Assembly (NCBI GenBank): GCA_007128865.1
Contig: SKWP01000061.1
Span: 1 to 5,238 of the forward strand
Direction of reading: 5' to 3'
DNA from: Paracoccaceae bacterium
GTDB lineage: Bacteria; Pseudomonadota; Alphaproteobacteria; Rhodobacterales; Rhodobacteraceae
DNA: 5,238 nt
Below, piece after piece: positions 1-5,238 of the stretch; positions within the stretch are counted from its first letter, which is position 1, and each line of letters begins with the position of its first letter. A program made the position numbers and the translations under genes. A model generated the notes under the pieces. It was not told the origin of the DNA, ran no database searches, and worked only from the letters and a program-made list of their open reading frames with translations.

Positions 1-355
1 AGTTGACGGTCAGGTTGCGCTGCGGCGTGATCGACATGCCGCCGATGATGACATCGAAGTTGCCGGCCAGAAGCGCCGGGATGATCCCGCTCCAGGCGGT
101 GGGCACGAATTCGACCTCGACACCAATGTCTTCGGCAAGCTTGGTGGCCACATCGATCTCGAAGCCCATCAGCTCGCCATTGGTGTCGCGCATGGCCCAG
201 GGCACAAAGGTGGACATGCCCACCATCAGCTTGCCGCGGCGCTGGATGGTTTCCAGCAGGTCATCGGCCTGTGCCGGGGCCGCGGGGGCAATCATGCCCG
301 TAACGGCGACCGCCGTCGCCGCAAGCAGGGCCTTCACTTTTGAAACAAGGTTCAT
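1..355 (-). CDS. Polar amino-acid ABC transporter substrate-binding protein (partial, C-terminus missing)
   Basis: Periplasmic solute-binding protein that would deliver an amino acid or related compound to the permease encoded just upstream. Reading down from ATG 355-353 gives 118 residues before the window edge; the usual family length is about 250-280. Residues 1-30 form a signal peptide: a K-containing n-region (MNLVSKVK), a hydrophobic Ala/Val core and an APAQA cleavage site before DD at 31. The mature part begins with LLETIQRRGKLMVGM, then a lobe-1 block, GELMGFEIDVATKLAEDIG (60-78), followed by W88 and the GNFDVIIGGMSITPQR stretch (98-113). These are hallmarks of family 3 bacterial solute-binding proteins (SBP_bac_3). 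The start is fixed by the signal peptide and a strong Shine-Dalgarno sequence. The gene lies 34 bases downstream of the permease, probably in one transcript. The ligand cannot be determined because most of the binding residues lie outside the window. Confidence 0.93.
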   Translation of the reverse strand, partial: MNLVSKVKALLAATAVAVTGMIAPAAPAQADDLLETIQRRGKLMVGMSTFVPWAMRDTNGELMGFEIDVATKLAEDIGVEVEFVPTAWSGIIPALLAGNFDVIIGGMSITPQRNLTVN

Positions 356-360
356 TTCAG

Positions 361-367
361 TCTCCTT
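361..367 (-). promoter_or_regulatory. Shine-Dalgarno sequence of the solute-binding protein gene
   Basis: On the minus strand this reads AAGGAGA, with GGAG six bases before the ATG at 355. It is the strongest ribosome-binding site in the window and much better than that of the permease upstream. This fits the common need for more binding protein than membrane subunit (inference). Confidence 0.8.
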
Positions 368-389
368 TCCTGTTGGAGCAGTTTCTCGG

Positions 390-1226
390 TCAGCGATCGG
401 GCTTGTTCAGGTACCATTCGAAGAGTGTGACAGCGAAGGACAGCGTTACGGTCAGGGCCAGGTACATGCCGGCAACGATGAACCAGACCTCGAAGGCCAT
501 GAAGGTATTCGACACCAGATTGAGACCCTGGGTCGTCAGTTCGGCCAGGGCGATCACGCTGACGATGGCCGAATGCTTGATCGTCGAGATCAGCAGTCCG
601 GTAAGCGGCGGCAGGATCAGCGGCAGTGACTGCGGGATGATGATGTAGCGGTACTTGTCTGCCGTCGACAGGCCCACGGCTTCGGCGGCTTCGTACTGCC
701 CGCGATCGACCCCGCGCAGACCGCCGCGGATGATCTCGGCCGCGAAGGAGCCTTCGAACAGGGCAAGGCAGAGCACGCCGGCCCAGAACCTGTCGAGGCC
801 GATGATCGGGGCCAGCACGAAATAGACAAGAAACAGCTGCACCAGCAGTGGCGTGTTGCGGATGGACTCAAGATACACCGTGGCAATGATCCGCCCGGCA
901 AATGACCCGGACATGCGCGCCAGGGCCGTTACAAAGCCGATCAGCACCGCCAGCACCCCGGCGATGGAGGCAATCTGCAGCGTCATGATCAGCCCGCGCA
1001 CAAGCGGGCCCCAGATGATTTCGCCATCGATGACGCGGTAGAAGAAGGGCTGAACACGGAACCATTGCCAGCGATAATCCATCGCCTCGATTCCCCGCCA
1101 GATCAGCCAGCCGAGAAACGCAAGTACAAGCCCGGCCTTGGTGATCTGCCAGAACACCGACAGCATGCGCCCGGCATCGAATCCCTTCGGGGGCGCCTTT
1201 CGGGCCGATGTCAAAGCCTGTTCCAT
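390..1226 (-). CDS. Polar amino-acid ABC transporter permease (HisM/GlnP type)
   Basis: Inner-membrane subunit of an ABC importer for polar amino acids or related compounds, 278 aa. Hydrophobic segments lie at about residues 29-49, 77-104, 127-144, 146-165, 200-226 and 245-270. The ABC-permease signature for docking to the ATPase is clear at 179-199, with EAAEAVGLS followed by the IIIPQSLP stretch. The SIRNTPLLVQLFLVYF block (121-136) is typical of the His/Glu/Gln/Arg/opine permease family. At 278 aa it is longer than the usual 220-240: about 75 residues, including an extra N-terminal membrane segment, precede the core, as in GltK-like permeases. The start ATG 1226-1224 has only a weak ribosome-binding site, but it gives a sensible N-terminus and lies about 35 bases below a good promoter. 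The solute-binding gene follows 34 bases downstream. No ATPase or second permease gene is in the window; they probably lie beyond the left edge. Confidence 0.93.
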   Translation of the reverse strand: MEQALTSARKAPPKGFDAGRMLSVFWQITKAGLVLAFLGWLIWRGIEAMDYRWQWFRVQPFFYRVIDGEIIWGPLVRGLIMTLQIASIAGVLAVLIGFVTALARMSGSFAGRIIATVYLESIRNTPLLVQLFLVYFVLAPIIGLDRFWAGVLCLALFEGSFAAEIIRGGLRGVDRGQYEAAEAVGLSTADKYRYIIIPQSLPLILPPLTGLLISTIKHSAIVSVIALAELTTQGLNLVSNTFMAFEVWFIVAGMYLALTVTLSFAVTLFEWYLNKPDR

Positions 1227-1268
1227 GCTACCGTGGCGTCTGGCGAGGTCGCTCCATGCGATTCCCGG

Positions 1269-1298
1269 ACTATCCAGCGCAAATCATCACTCTGTCAA
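1269..1298 (-). promoter_or_regulatory. Putative sigma70-type promoter for the transporter operon
   Basis: On the minus strand a perfect -35 box, TTGACA (1298-1293), is followed after 18 bases by GATAGT (1274-1269), which matches four of six -10 positions. Transcription would start near 1262, leaving a leader of about 36 bases before the permease ATG at 1226. The region is AT-rich compared with the coding DNA around it. Read by eye; not tested. Confidence 0.55.
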
Positions 1299-1304
1299 TA
1301 AATT

Positions 1305-1321
1305 ATGCGTGCCACATGCAT
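1305..1321. promoter_or_regulatory. Imperfect palindrome, candidate LysR-type operator
   Basis: ATGCGTG, three bases, then CATGCAT: the two 7-base arms match at six of seven positions. The centre, 1313, lies almost midway between the two outward-facing -35 boxes (1293-1298 minus, 1330-1335 plus), roughly 50 bases upstream of each predicted transcription start. LysR proteins usually bind dyads in this kind of position between their own gene and a divergent target. The spacing differs from the textbook T-N11-A core (T1306 and A1320 are 13 bases apart), so the assignment is inference. Further TGCAT copies occur at 1317-1321 (inside the dyad) and 1345-1349. Confidence 0.45.
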
Positions 1322-1329
1322 TTTTGTTA

Positions 1330-1359
1330 TTGACCTGCCTTTGGTGCATCCTGTTTCAT
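1330..1359 (+). promoter_or_regulatory. Putative sigma70-type promoter for the regulator-deacylase unit
   Basis: TTGACC at 1330-1335 (five of six -35 positions) is followed after 18 bases by TTTCAT at 1354-1359 (four of six -10 positions). Transcription would start near 1366, only about 10 bases before ATG 1377. This supports that codon as the regulator's start and argues against the in-frame ATG at 1305, which would lie upstream of the promoter. Weaker than the opposing promoter. Confidence 0.4.
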
Positions 1360-1376
1360 CACCGGGCACAACTCTG

Positions 1377-2297
1377 ATGGCAGCGCCAAGTCGTCCCATG
1401 AGATTGACCTTTCGCCAGATCGAGGCGTTCCAGCATGTCATCGCCTCCGGATCGGTGACAGATGCGGCCACGGTTCTGGGCGTATCGCAACCTGCCGTAA
1501 GCCGGTTGCTGGCCGATCTGGAGGCGCAGGTCGGGTTTCGTCTGTTTCACCGGGCCGGGCGCAATCTGAACCCGACGCAGGAAGCGCGGATGCTGCTGGA
1601 TACCGTGCGCCGCGCCTTCGGCGGGCTAGACCGCATCCGCGAAGCCGCCGAGGCGATCCGCGATTTCCGGGCAGCGCCCTTGCGGCTGGTCACCACGTCT
1701 TCGTTTGCGGTGCGTGTCCTGCCCGATCTTGTGGCCCAATTCGCCCGGCGCCGACCGCAAGCCAGTATCGCGCTCGATGTGCAATCCACCGATGATGCCG
1801 TCGAATGGCTGACGCTCGATGCCTATGATTTCGGCTTTGCCTGCGGTCCATCCGGCAACCCCAGGCTCAGCCGCTGCGACATCCTGCATGGCGAGGCGAT
1901 GTGCCTGGTCCCGGACGGCCACGCACTGGCCAAACGCGCCGAAATCACCGTGGGCGATCTGCAGGGCCAGAGCCTGATCTCCTACCGCGCAGATTCGCAA
2001 TTCCGCCATCAGGTCGATGCCTTGCTGGCAGACAATGGCATCAACCCGGTCATCCGCTACGAGGCGCGCACCACCGAAGCGATGATCAGGCTTGTCGAAC
2101 GCGGCCTTGGCCTCGCGCTTGTCGGCACCGCCCGCGCCGAGGATTATCACATGTCCGGCTGTCGCCTCGTGCCATTCAGACCGACAATGCCCTACACGCT
2201 GCGCATGATCTGGAACAACAGCCGCGAGCCGACCGCAATCGCCGCCGATTTCGCTGCGATGATCGAGGAAATGACCGCATCGGGCGACATCCGATGA
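1377..2297 (+). CDS. LysR-family transcriptional regulator (NocR/OccR-like)
   Basis: DNA-binding transcription regulator of 306 aa from ATG 1377, the usual LysR length. The winged helix-turn-helix spans about residues 9-68. Its RQIEAFQHVIASGSVTDAA (13-31) and VSQPAVSRLLADLE (36-49) blocks are the classic LysR signature, and FRLFHRAGRNLNPTQEA closes the domain. After a linker helix (about 70-98), a periplasmic-binding-protein-like effector domain runs from about 102 to the end. It includes the TTEAMIRLVERGLGLALVG stretch seen in regulators of the NocR/OccR opine and amino-acid group (subgroup from memory, moderate confidence). The reading frame is open back to ATG 1305 and another ATG lies at 1398, but neither has a better ribosome-binding site. 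ATG 1377 gives the standard short N-terminus below a plausible promoter. The gene is divergent from the transporter operon, which it probably controls together with its own operon. Its stop overlaps the deacylase start. Confidence 0.92.
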   Translation: MAAPSRPMRLTFRQIEAFQHVIASGSVTDAATVLGVSQPAVSRLLADLEAQVGFRLFHRAGRNLNPTQEARMLLDTVRRAFGGLDRIREAAEAIRDFRAAPLRLVTTSSFAVRVLPDLVAQFARRRPQASIALDVQSTDDAVEWLTLDAYDFGFACGPSGNPRLSRCDILHGEAMCLVPDGHALAKRAEITVGDLQGQSLISYRADSQFRHQVDALLADNGINPVIRYEARTTEAMIRLVERGLGLALVGTARAEDYHMSGCRLVPFRPTMPYTLRMIWNNSREPTAIAADFAAMIEEMTASGDIR

Positions 2298-3289
2298 GCC
2301 GTCTGCGGCTCACGCTGGATCTGCAGCGCGCCGGCCGCCAGACCGGCGACCTGCTGGTGCCATGGTCCGATAATCGCAACCCCCTCGGCCGCTATCCGGT
2401 GCCTGTGATCTCGCTGGCCGGTGCTCCCGGCCCGGTCGTGCTGATCCTCGGCGGCGTGCATGGCGATGAATTCGAAGGGCCGGCCGCGATCATGCGCCTG
2501 GCGCGCGATCTGATGCCCGAAGAGCTTTGCGGCAGGGTGGTGATGATCCCCGGCGCGAATGCACCCGCCTTTTCCGCCGGCAACCGGTGTTCGCCGCTCG
2601 ATGGCGGCAATCTCAACCGCGCCTTTCCGGGCGATCCCGATGGCACGCCGACAGCCATGATCGCCGACTGGCTGCAAACCCGGTTGATCCCGCAATGCGA
2701 CGCGGTGATCGATCTGCATTCGGGCGGCAAGGCCTCGGTCTTCGTGCCCTGCAGCCTGCCGCAGGCGGGCACGGACGCCGCGCTTGACGGCGCGAATATG
2801 GCGCTTGCCACGGCCATGGGCCTGCCGGTGATCTGGCAGCTGGGCGCGCAGAACGATGACCGCTCGGTCAATGCCGCCTGTGCCCGCGCGGGCGTGGCCT
2901 GCGTTGCGGCCGAACTGGGTGGCGGTGGCGGGGTCGATCCCGTGATCACCGATATGGCCGAGGCCGGCCTGCGCCGCGTGCTGCATCATCTGGGCATGCT
3001 TGCCAGCGCGCCGCCGCTGCCCGAGGGCGCCAATGCCGCGCGGGTTGCAATCATCGACCCGGCGGATCACGTCACGGCCCCCGCGCGCGGACTTTTCGAC
3101 CGTCGCTGCACGGCCGGTGACCGCGTGGCGCAGGGCGACCTTGCCGGCTGGCTGCATTTCCCCGAAGAGCCCGACCGCGCCGCGCTGCCGCTGCGCTTCC
3201 CGCAGACCGGGCTGGTTCTGGCCCATACCGCCCGTGGTCTGGTCGACCGGGCCGAAATGCTGGCACTGGTGGCGCGCGACGTCAGCTAG
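2294..3289 (+). CDS. Succinylglutamate desuccinylase/aspartoacylase-family zinc deacylase, DoeB/EutE-like
   Basis: Predicted cytoplasmic zinc hydrolase (M14-like AstE/AspA family), 331 aa, cleaving an N-acyl amide from an amino-acid derivative. Zinc ligands are visible as H56 and E59 in GGVHGDEFEG and H142 in VIDLHSGGK. The substrate-carboxylate motif is GGNLNRAFPG (N108, R109), and the likely catalytic glutamate is E207 in AAELGGGGG. A small beta-rich C-terminal domain follows (about 260-331), with APARGLFDRRCTAGDRVAQG resembling the usual G-rich tail. The pattern resembles DoeB/EutE, the N-acetyl-2,4-diaminobutyrate deacetylase of ectoine breakdown, more than AstE. No other ectoine gene is visible, so the substrate is open. 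ATG 2294 overlaps the regulator's TGA (ATGA). The nearest GAGGAA is 23 bases upstream, too far for a normal ribosome-binding site, which suggests translational coupling. The stop TAG (3287-3289) overlaps the stop of the convergent gamma-subunit gene. Confidence 0.9.
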   Translation: MSRLRLTLDLQRAGRQTGDLLVPWSDNRNPLGRYPVPVISLAGAPGPVVLILGGVHGDEFEGPAAIMRLARDLMPEELCGRVVMIPGANAPAFSAGNRCSPLDGGNLNRAFPGDPDGTPTAMIADWLQTRLIPQCDAVIDLHSGGKASVFVPCSLPQAGTDAALDGANMALATAMGLPVIWQLGAQNDDRSVNAACARAGVACVAAELGGGGGVDPVITDMAEAGLRRVLHHLGMLASAPPLPEGANAARVAIIDPADHVTAPARGLFDRRCTAGDRVAQGDLAGWLHFPEEPDRAALPLRFPQTGLVLAHTARGLVDRAEMLALVARDVS

Positions 3290-3780
3290 AAAATCTGCCG
3301 AAGCTGCGTGTCGACATATCGCGCGAAGGACTGCTCGACACCCAGCACCCAACCATCACCCTCGCGCAGCACCAGCGCGCGCACGCCGAAGGCATCGGTC
3401 ATCGCCACGCTATCCGCGGCAAAGGCAGTCGGGTGCAGATCGAGCGGGCAAGCGATGGACATGGCAATCCCCGCATCCCGCCCCGACAACGAAAAAAAGG
3501 CCTGCGTGTCCGAAATCAGCGTGATCGCGGCGTCGTGGCCGCCGCTTGCCTGCATCAGGGTGGTTTCCAGGTCTGCCTCGACCTCTTGCGGGGCCATCAG
3601 CCACCAGCGCGAAGGGGCGAGCCACATCAGCGCGACCGCGCCCTGCCGCACAAGACTGCAGGGCCGGGCTGGCAGGTCCGGCACGATGCCTTGCAGGCGC
3701 TTGGCCAGTGCTTGCGGGGTGCCGCGCAGATCGAACAGCGCGTGCCTTTGCGGCGGTGAAATGCGGATGTCATATGCCAT
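3286..3780 (-). CDS. soxG: Sarcosine oxidase gamma subunit-like protein
   Basis: Small subunit of a heterotetrameric sarcosine-oxidase-type flavoenzyme, 164 aa; family members are often somewhat longer, about 180-200. It has the weak GcvT-like fold of SoxG proteins. Visible family features are VALMWLAPSRWWLMAP (49-64), ISDTQAFFSLSGRDA (89-103), the CPLDLHPTAF block (111-120) and a C-terminal SFARYVDTQL. The start ATG 3780-3778 is three bases after the alpha-subunit stop. A GAGGGG-like ribosome-binding site sits inside the end of the alpha gene, so the two are almost certainly co-transcribed. The alpha-then-gamma order matches the known soxBDAG arrangement. N-methylglutamate dehydrogenase and related N-methyl amino-acid oxidases have the same subunit type, so the name states the family rather than the substrate. 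The stop overlaps that of the converging deacylase gene. Confidence 0.82.
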   Translation of the reverse strand: MAYDIRISPPQRHALFDLRGTPQALAKRLQGIVPDLPARPCSLVRQGAVALMWLAPSRWWLMAPQEVEADLETTLMQASGGHDAAITLISDTQAFFSLSGRDAGIAMSIACPLDLHPTAFAADSVAMTDAFGVRALVLREGDGWVLGVEQSFARYVDTQLRQIF

Positions 3781-3783
3781 GGC

Positions 3784-5238
3784 TCAGCCCCTCATCCGCA
3801 ACCCTTCGGGGTCGTGAAAGACCGGGGCAACCACACGGGCGGCAATGCAGCGATCCGGCAGGCGTACCTGCACCACATCGCCCATCCGCGCGCGGCCATC
3901 GACCAGCAGCGCAAGCCCCGCGCGCTGCCCGAGGCTAACCGAATGCACACAGGCCGTCACCAGCCCTTCCGAGGCGATGCGTTGCCCGCCGGGGGTGATC
4001 GGCGCGCCCTCGGGCATGTCGGCACCTGGATCCTCGGGCAGCAGCCCGACCAGTTCGCGGCGTGGCTGCCCCGACGCACGCCGCAGCAGCACCGAACGCA
4101 GGCCGATGAAATCGCCCTTCTTCCGCGCCATGGCCCAGCCCATGCCCAGATCATAGGGGTCGACCGTGCCATCGGCCTCATGGCCTAGTGACAGAAACCC
4201 CTTCTCCACCCGCAGCACATGATTGGCCTCGGACCCGATGGGGATGATCCCCTCCGCCGCGCCGGCCTCCAGCAATGCTGCCCAGAGCGCCGGCAGATCG
4301 CGCGGGCGGACATTGATTTCATAGGACAACTCACCCGTGAAGCTGACCCGCGCCACACGCGCCGGCAACCCCGCCACCAGCCCCTCGCGCAAACCCATGA
4401 AGGGAAAGGCCGCGGTCGACAGGTCCATCCCGGTCAGCCGCGCCAGCACGTCGCGGGCCTTGGGGCCGCAAATGGTGGCATTCATCCATTGATGGGTCAG
4501 ATTGGTCACATGCACGCGCCAGTCCGGCCGGTCGATCTGGAGGATCTTCTCCAGATGCAGCCCGACGGCATCGGCGTTGCCGGTCGAGCAGGACATCAGG
4601 AACCGGTCTTCAGCCAGCCGGAATGTGACGCCATCATCAAGGATCAGACCGTCCTCGGTCAGCATCAGCCCATAGCGGCCCATCCCCGGCGCGAGCGTGC
4701 CATAGCGCGCGGTGCAGGCATGCTCGATCAGGCGCAACGCATCGGGCCCCTCGATGGCATAAACCCCCAGCGGCGCACCGTCATAGATGGCGACACCCTC
4801 GCGCACGGCCCGCGCCTCGCGATCAACGGTCTGCTGGAAGCTTTCGCCCGCGCGCGGGTAATACCCGGGCCGCCGCCAGCGCGCGCCGGCCTCGTACATC
4901 ACCGCGCCCTGTTCCATATGCCAATCTGTCAGCGGCGTATGACGGAAGGGCAGGACGGCCGGTCCGGCCTTTCCGCCCGCAATGCTGCCAAAGCTGACGG
5001 GTGTGTAGGGGGCGCGGAAGGTCGTGACGCCGACCTGATCGGGCGCCTTGCCCTGTAGCCCGGCCAGAATGCCGATGACATTGACATTGCCGGTCTTGCC
5101 CTGATCAAGCGCCATTCCGGCAGTGGTGTAGCGCTTGGCATGTTCCACCGCGCCATAGCCTTCGCGATCGGCCAGCGCGATATCGGCCAGCGTCACATCG
5201 TTCATCAGATCGACAAAGGCCTTGCCCTTGCCCGGCAC
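3784..5238 (-). CDS. soxA: Sarcosine oxidase alpha subunit-like protein (partial, C-terminal half)
   Basis: C-terminal 484 or so residues of a protein normally near 950-1000 aa; the N-terminal NAD/FAD-binding part lies beyond the right edge. The first codon in the window, GTG, is internal, not a start. The fragment opens with the SoxA linker: KAFVDLMNDVTLADI (6-20), then KRYTTAGMALDQGKTGNVN (35-53), TFRAPYTPVSFG (73-84) and HTPLTDWHMEQGAV (100-113). A GcvT-type folate-binding domain follows (about 140-484), with GLILDDGVTFRL (197-208), GPKARDVL (258-265), SFTGELSYEINV (299-310) and RVEKGFLSLGHEADGTVDP (343-361). In this family it accepts the one-carbon unit released by oxidative demethylation as methylene-tetrahydrofolate. 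The gamma gene follows three bases after the stop (3784-3786). Several blocks, such as THQWMNATICGPKARD, differ from canonical SoxA as I remember it, so the substrate may be another N-methyl or secondary amine. Confidence 0.88.
   Translation of the reverse strand: MPGKGKAFVDLMNDVTLADIALADREGYGAVEHAKRYTTAGMALDQGKTGNVNVIGILAGLQGKAPDQVGVTTFRAPYTPVSFGSIAGGKAGPAVLPFRHTPLTDWHMEQGAVMYEAGARWRRPGYYPRAGESFQQTVDREARAVREGVAIYDGAPLGVYAIEGPDALRLIEHACTARYGTLAPGMGRYGLMLTEDGLILDDGVTFRLAEDRFLMSCSTGNADAVGLHLEKILQIDRPDWRVHVTNLTHQWMNATICGPKARDVLARLTGMDLSTAAFPFMGLREGLVAGLPARVARVSFTGELSYEINVRPRDLPALWAALLEAGAAEGIIPIGSEANHVLRVEKGFLSLGHEADGTVDPYDLGMGWAMARKKGDFIGLRSVLLRRASGQPRRELVGLLPEDPGADMPEGAPITPGGQRIASEGLVTACVHSVSLGQRAGLALLVDGRARMGDVVQVRLPDRCIAARVVAPVFHDPEGLRMRG
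3787..3793 (-). promoter_or_regulatory. Shine-Dalgarno sequence of the gamma-subunit gene
   Basis: On the minus strand this reads GAGGGGC, just inside the end of the alpha-subunit gene and about 8 bases before ATG 3780. Its position decides the gamma start and shows tight operon packing with likely coupled translation. Confidence 0.55.

Noticed and set aside
362..378. CTCC/GGAG hairpin that could hide the ribosome-binding site of the solute-binding protein gene
   Set aside because: The stem is only four base pairs with a nine-base loop and cannot be extended; this is expected by chance beside any GGAG.
1305..1376. A 24-residue N-terminal extension of the LysR regulator starting at ATG 1305
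   Set aside because: It has no ribosome-binding site, overlaps the palindrome, lies upstream of the likely promoter and adds residues that LysR proteins do not normally have.
2192..3352. A 386-residue minus-strand open frame
   Set aside because: It is antisense to the deacylase, whose zinc motifs are unmistakable; no family features are seen.
3308..3817. A 169-residue plus-strand open frame
   Set aside because: It lies antisense to the gamma-subunit gene, shows no recognisable domain and has the composition expected of a GC-rich shadow frame.
4219..5058. A 279-residue plus-strand open frame
   Set aside because: It is antisense to the clearly conserved SoxA-like coding sequence; its protein is rich in Arg, Gln, His and Gly without motifs, as is typical of a shadow frame.
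5236..5238. GTG as a start codon for the alpha subunit
   Set aside because: SoxA-like proteins continue for about 500 residues upstream of this linker, so the GTG is an internal valine and the gene is cut by the window edge.

Overview
The window is GC-rich and densely coded. The proteins are of alphaproteobacterial type: a polar amino-acid ABC importer, a LysR regulator, a DoeB/EutE-like deacylase and heterotetrameric sarcosine-oxidase-like subunits. This points to a Rhodobacterales- or Rhizobiales-like organism, but the assignment rests on protein style only. No RNA gene, mobile element, CRISPR array or long repeat was seen. The longest non-coding stretch is about 150 bases.

Layout from left to right. 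Minus strand, 1-355: the N-terminal part of a secreted solute-binding protein, cut by the left edge. Minus strand, 390-1226: the membrane permease of the same importer, first in its operon. 1227-1376: a divergent promoter region, AT-rich against its surroundings, with a sigma70-like promoter facing each way and an imperfect palindrome between them. Plus strand, 1377-2297: a LysR-type regulator. Plus strand, 2294-3289: a zinc-dependent AstE/AspA-family deacylase whose start overlaps the regulator's stop (ATGA). Minus strand, 3286-3780 and 3784-5238: the gamma subunit and the C-terminal half of the alpha subunit of a sarcosine-oxidase-like complex, cut by the right edge. The deacylase and the gamma subunit converge and share a CTAG that supplies both stop codons.

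Taken together (inference), this looks like a catabolic island for an amino-acid derivative. The ABC importer brings the compound in, the LysR protein senses it and controls both divergent units, the deacylase hydrolyses an N-acyl amide bond, and the folate-linked flavoenzyme oxidatively removes an N-methyl or similar group. The individual families are known. The substrate, and whether all four parts act on one compound, cannot be read from the sequence.
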